In this document: positions 62,508 to 64,000 of the stretch, piece by piece
Position numbering within the stretch: the first letter of the stretch is position 1
Layout of the letters: each line of letters begins with the position of its first letter
NCBI GenBank assembly: GCA_022495995.1
Contig: JAFEMH010000339.1
Span: 62,001 to 126,000, forward strand
DNA from: Adenophora triphylla var. japonica
Taxonomy: Eukaryota > Streptophyta > Magnoliopsida > Asterales > Campanulaceae
DNA: 64,000 nt
Reading direction: 5' to 3'
Made by a program: the position numbers and the translations under genes
The notes under the pieces: model-generated
The model's database searches: none
Told to the model about the DNA's origin: nothing
The model's input: the letters and a program-made list of their open reading frames with translations, nothing else

Positions 62508-64000
62508 GTGAGCACCCCAACCCGGACCTAACACGTGTCCCGAGCTAAGGGAGCTCAAACTAAGAAAATCCATCTTGATTTTTAAAACATTTATTTGCCT
62601 TTAAAAGAATACCACTTTTCAAACTTCCAAATAAAAATCAATTGATAATATCCTTACTTAAAGGAAATCCAACTACAACTTTAATGAACCGAAATCTGAT
62701 TAATTACACAAAACCCTGAATAACATTGTTTAGTAAAAGTGTTGTCCATACAAATTATAAAAGTGGAATACTTAATAAATACTCCTAATAGCCAACTTCT
62801 AACTTAACCGACAAGCCCCAAAAGTACAAGTCCACAATGATATCCCCGCCTCACCGGTTCGGGTCACCTGTCTCGGAATCTAAAACAAGAAAGGGAGAGG
62901 GGTGAGAATAAATCTCAATGAGCTATTATGATATGCAGCAAGATGCCAAACAAAGTGCAACACATAGCATGGTAGCACATAACACATTATGAAAGCGGTA
63001 AACACCTTACGTTACCTCATTTTACCTTTTCCCGTCTGAACAATAAGTCGTACAACGTGGGAAGTAAAACTCCACTCTTTGGTGAATTGCCTCCAGCACA
63101 TTCACCTCTTATAGGACTCATACCCCAGACCATTCATATAAGAAAGGATACCTATATTAGAATATCCAAAAATAATATCGTCCCTCCTTACAACGATCGC
63201 AACAGTGCCGTAAAGCCTTTTGGGTCAATACAGTTAGCACAGCCCCCCACCCCGTGGCCGCGAGTGGGAAGGGTCACCTATGATGTACCTTCAATCACTT
63301 ATAGAACAAATCCATAATTGATTGGCATCCATCATACCCACCCGAACATAAACACGCTCAAGCACATGATAGATACTTGAGATAAATCCACAAACCGGGA
63401 TAGTAATATAACAACATGGTAATGTATACTCATGCCAATCAATGCCATAATGCAACATTTAAGTAATACACTATGCATAGTATCATCAACAAATATGAAT
63501 GATAACAAATAAATTCACAAATGGAATAACATACAACTACATAGTAAACATATCCACACATTGGGATAACATAACAACTTGTCAAATATTCCACACTTGG
63601 GGAGCCACATAACACTTGCCAAATAATCCACAAAGGGGATAAACAATATAGTCACATGGTAAAATAGAATATCTGGAAATGATCATTACATATTTAGTTT
63701 ATAAAACCAATTCCATTTGAGAGATCACCTAAAAATACTCAATTTGGACTCTTGAACCATCCAATTTCGAGTCCGTATGAATTAACTATGATTTATTCAA
63801 TTTCCACTCAACTTCTAACGTACAATACTACCTGCTGTAACCAAATCAGATTTTTGGGACATAAGGATAACTTCTTTAGCTATGAAACCATCACATTCAG
63901 AAAATACTCAGAAAAACACCCAATTTAGACCCAAGAACCATCCAATTCCGATTTAATATGATTAAGTTATGACCATCACAAGATTGCTAAACGAATTCTG
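62508..64000 (-). repeat. 5' LTR of the TR-GAG element, partial
   Basis: Collinear with 56774-58270 and nearly identical to it; starts CGTGAGCACC where the other copy has TGTGAGCACC. The rest lies beyond the window. Confidence 0.9.

Larger units (their letters stand above)
56774..64000 (-). mobile_element. TR-GAG-type non-autonomous LTR element, 5' LTR cut by window edge
   Basis: On the minus strand: 5' LTR (62508-64000, incomplete), degenerate PBS, gag, about 1.8 kb without ORFs, PPT, 3' LTR 56774-59410. LTR ends and several interior stretches match the LARD at 47075-55892, so both belong to one family. pol is absent. Elements with LTRs and only gag (TR-GAG) are known from plants. Confidence 0.88.

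Overview
The window is nuclear DNA of a flowering plant, probably a eudicot. It holds one recognisable host gene, for translation initiation factor eIF3 subunit e (minus strand, spliced), and nearly everything else is transposable elements: Tat/Ogre-like Ty3/gypsy elements, a chromovirus-derived non-autonomous family, two Ty1/copia elements, a Mutator-like element and a Stowaway MITE. No rRNA, tRNA or CRISPR was found. The species cannot be named from this sequence alone.

Layout. (1) About 0.4-12.6 kb: a minus-strand Tat/Ogre-like element with a tRNA-Arg-type primer site at 11016-11034, gag, a protease region and an integrase end. Its RT-RNase H has been deleted, and a plus-strand DUF7745-like ORF lies between pol and the 3' end. 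(2) About 12.9-24.8 kb: a second minus-strand Tat-like gypsy element with LTR 23964-24777, gag, PR, RT, RNase H and IN. At its 3' end is an opposite-strand, spliced gypsy-type 'Transposase_28' gene with its own TATA box and 5'UTR intron. Both elements carry tandem repeats just downstream of pol. (3) 25.3-28.3 kb: a Mutator-like element with about 200-bp TIRs and a perfect 9-bp TSD, then a cluster of palindromes, an AT microsatellite and a tandem duplication. (4) 28.4-45.1 kb: eIF3e exons 6 to 1. A minus-strand copia element (30241-35568, TSD AAGAC) sits in intron 5 and carries a Stowaway MITE in one LTR. A plus-strand Ale-like copia (39758-44761, TSD TCTAT) sits in intron 1, 39 bp from the exon 1 donor. 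The last eIF3e exons are not visible. (5) 46.1-56.1 kb: an ACACGAG palindrome array interrupted by a large non-autonomous LTR element (47075-55892, TSD AGACA, 2.6-kb LTRs, no intact genes). (6) 56.1-64 kb: a 44-bp minisatellite, then a related minus-strand element that keeps gag but no pol (TR-GAG type). Its 5' LTR runs off the window.

A general caution: near-identical repeat copies in this window differ mainly at CAG/CTG trinucleotides, with small indels such as CTG changed to CG, CGT or TCG. Frameshifts in the transposon ORFs fall at the same motif. This looks like consensus error at methylated CHG sites, so many of the 'pseudogene' breaks described below may not be real.
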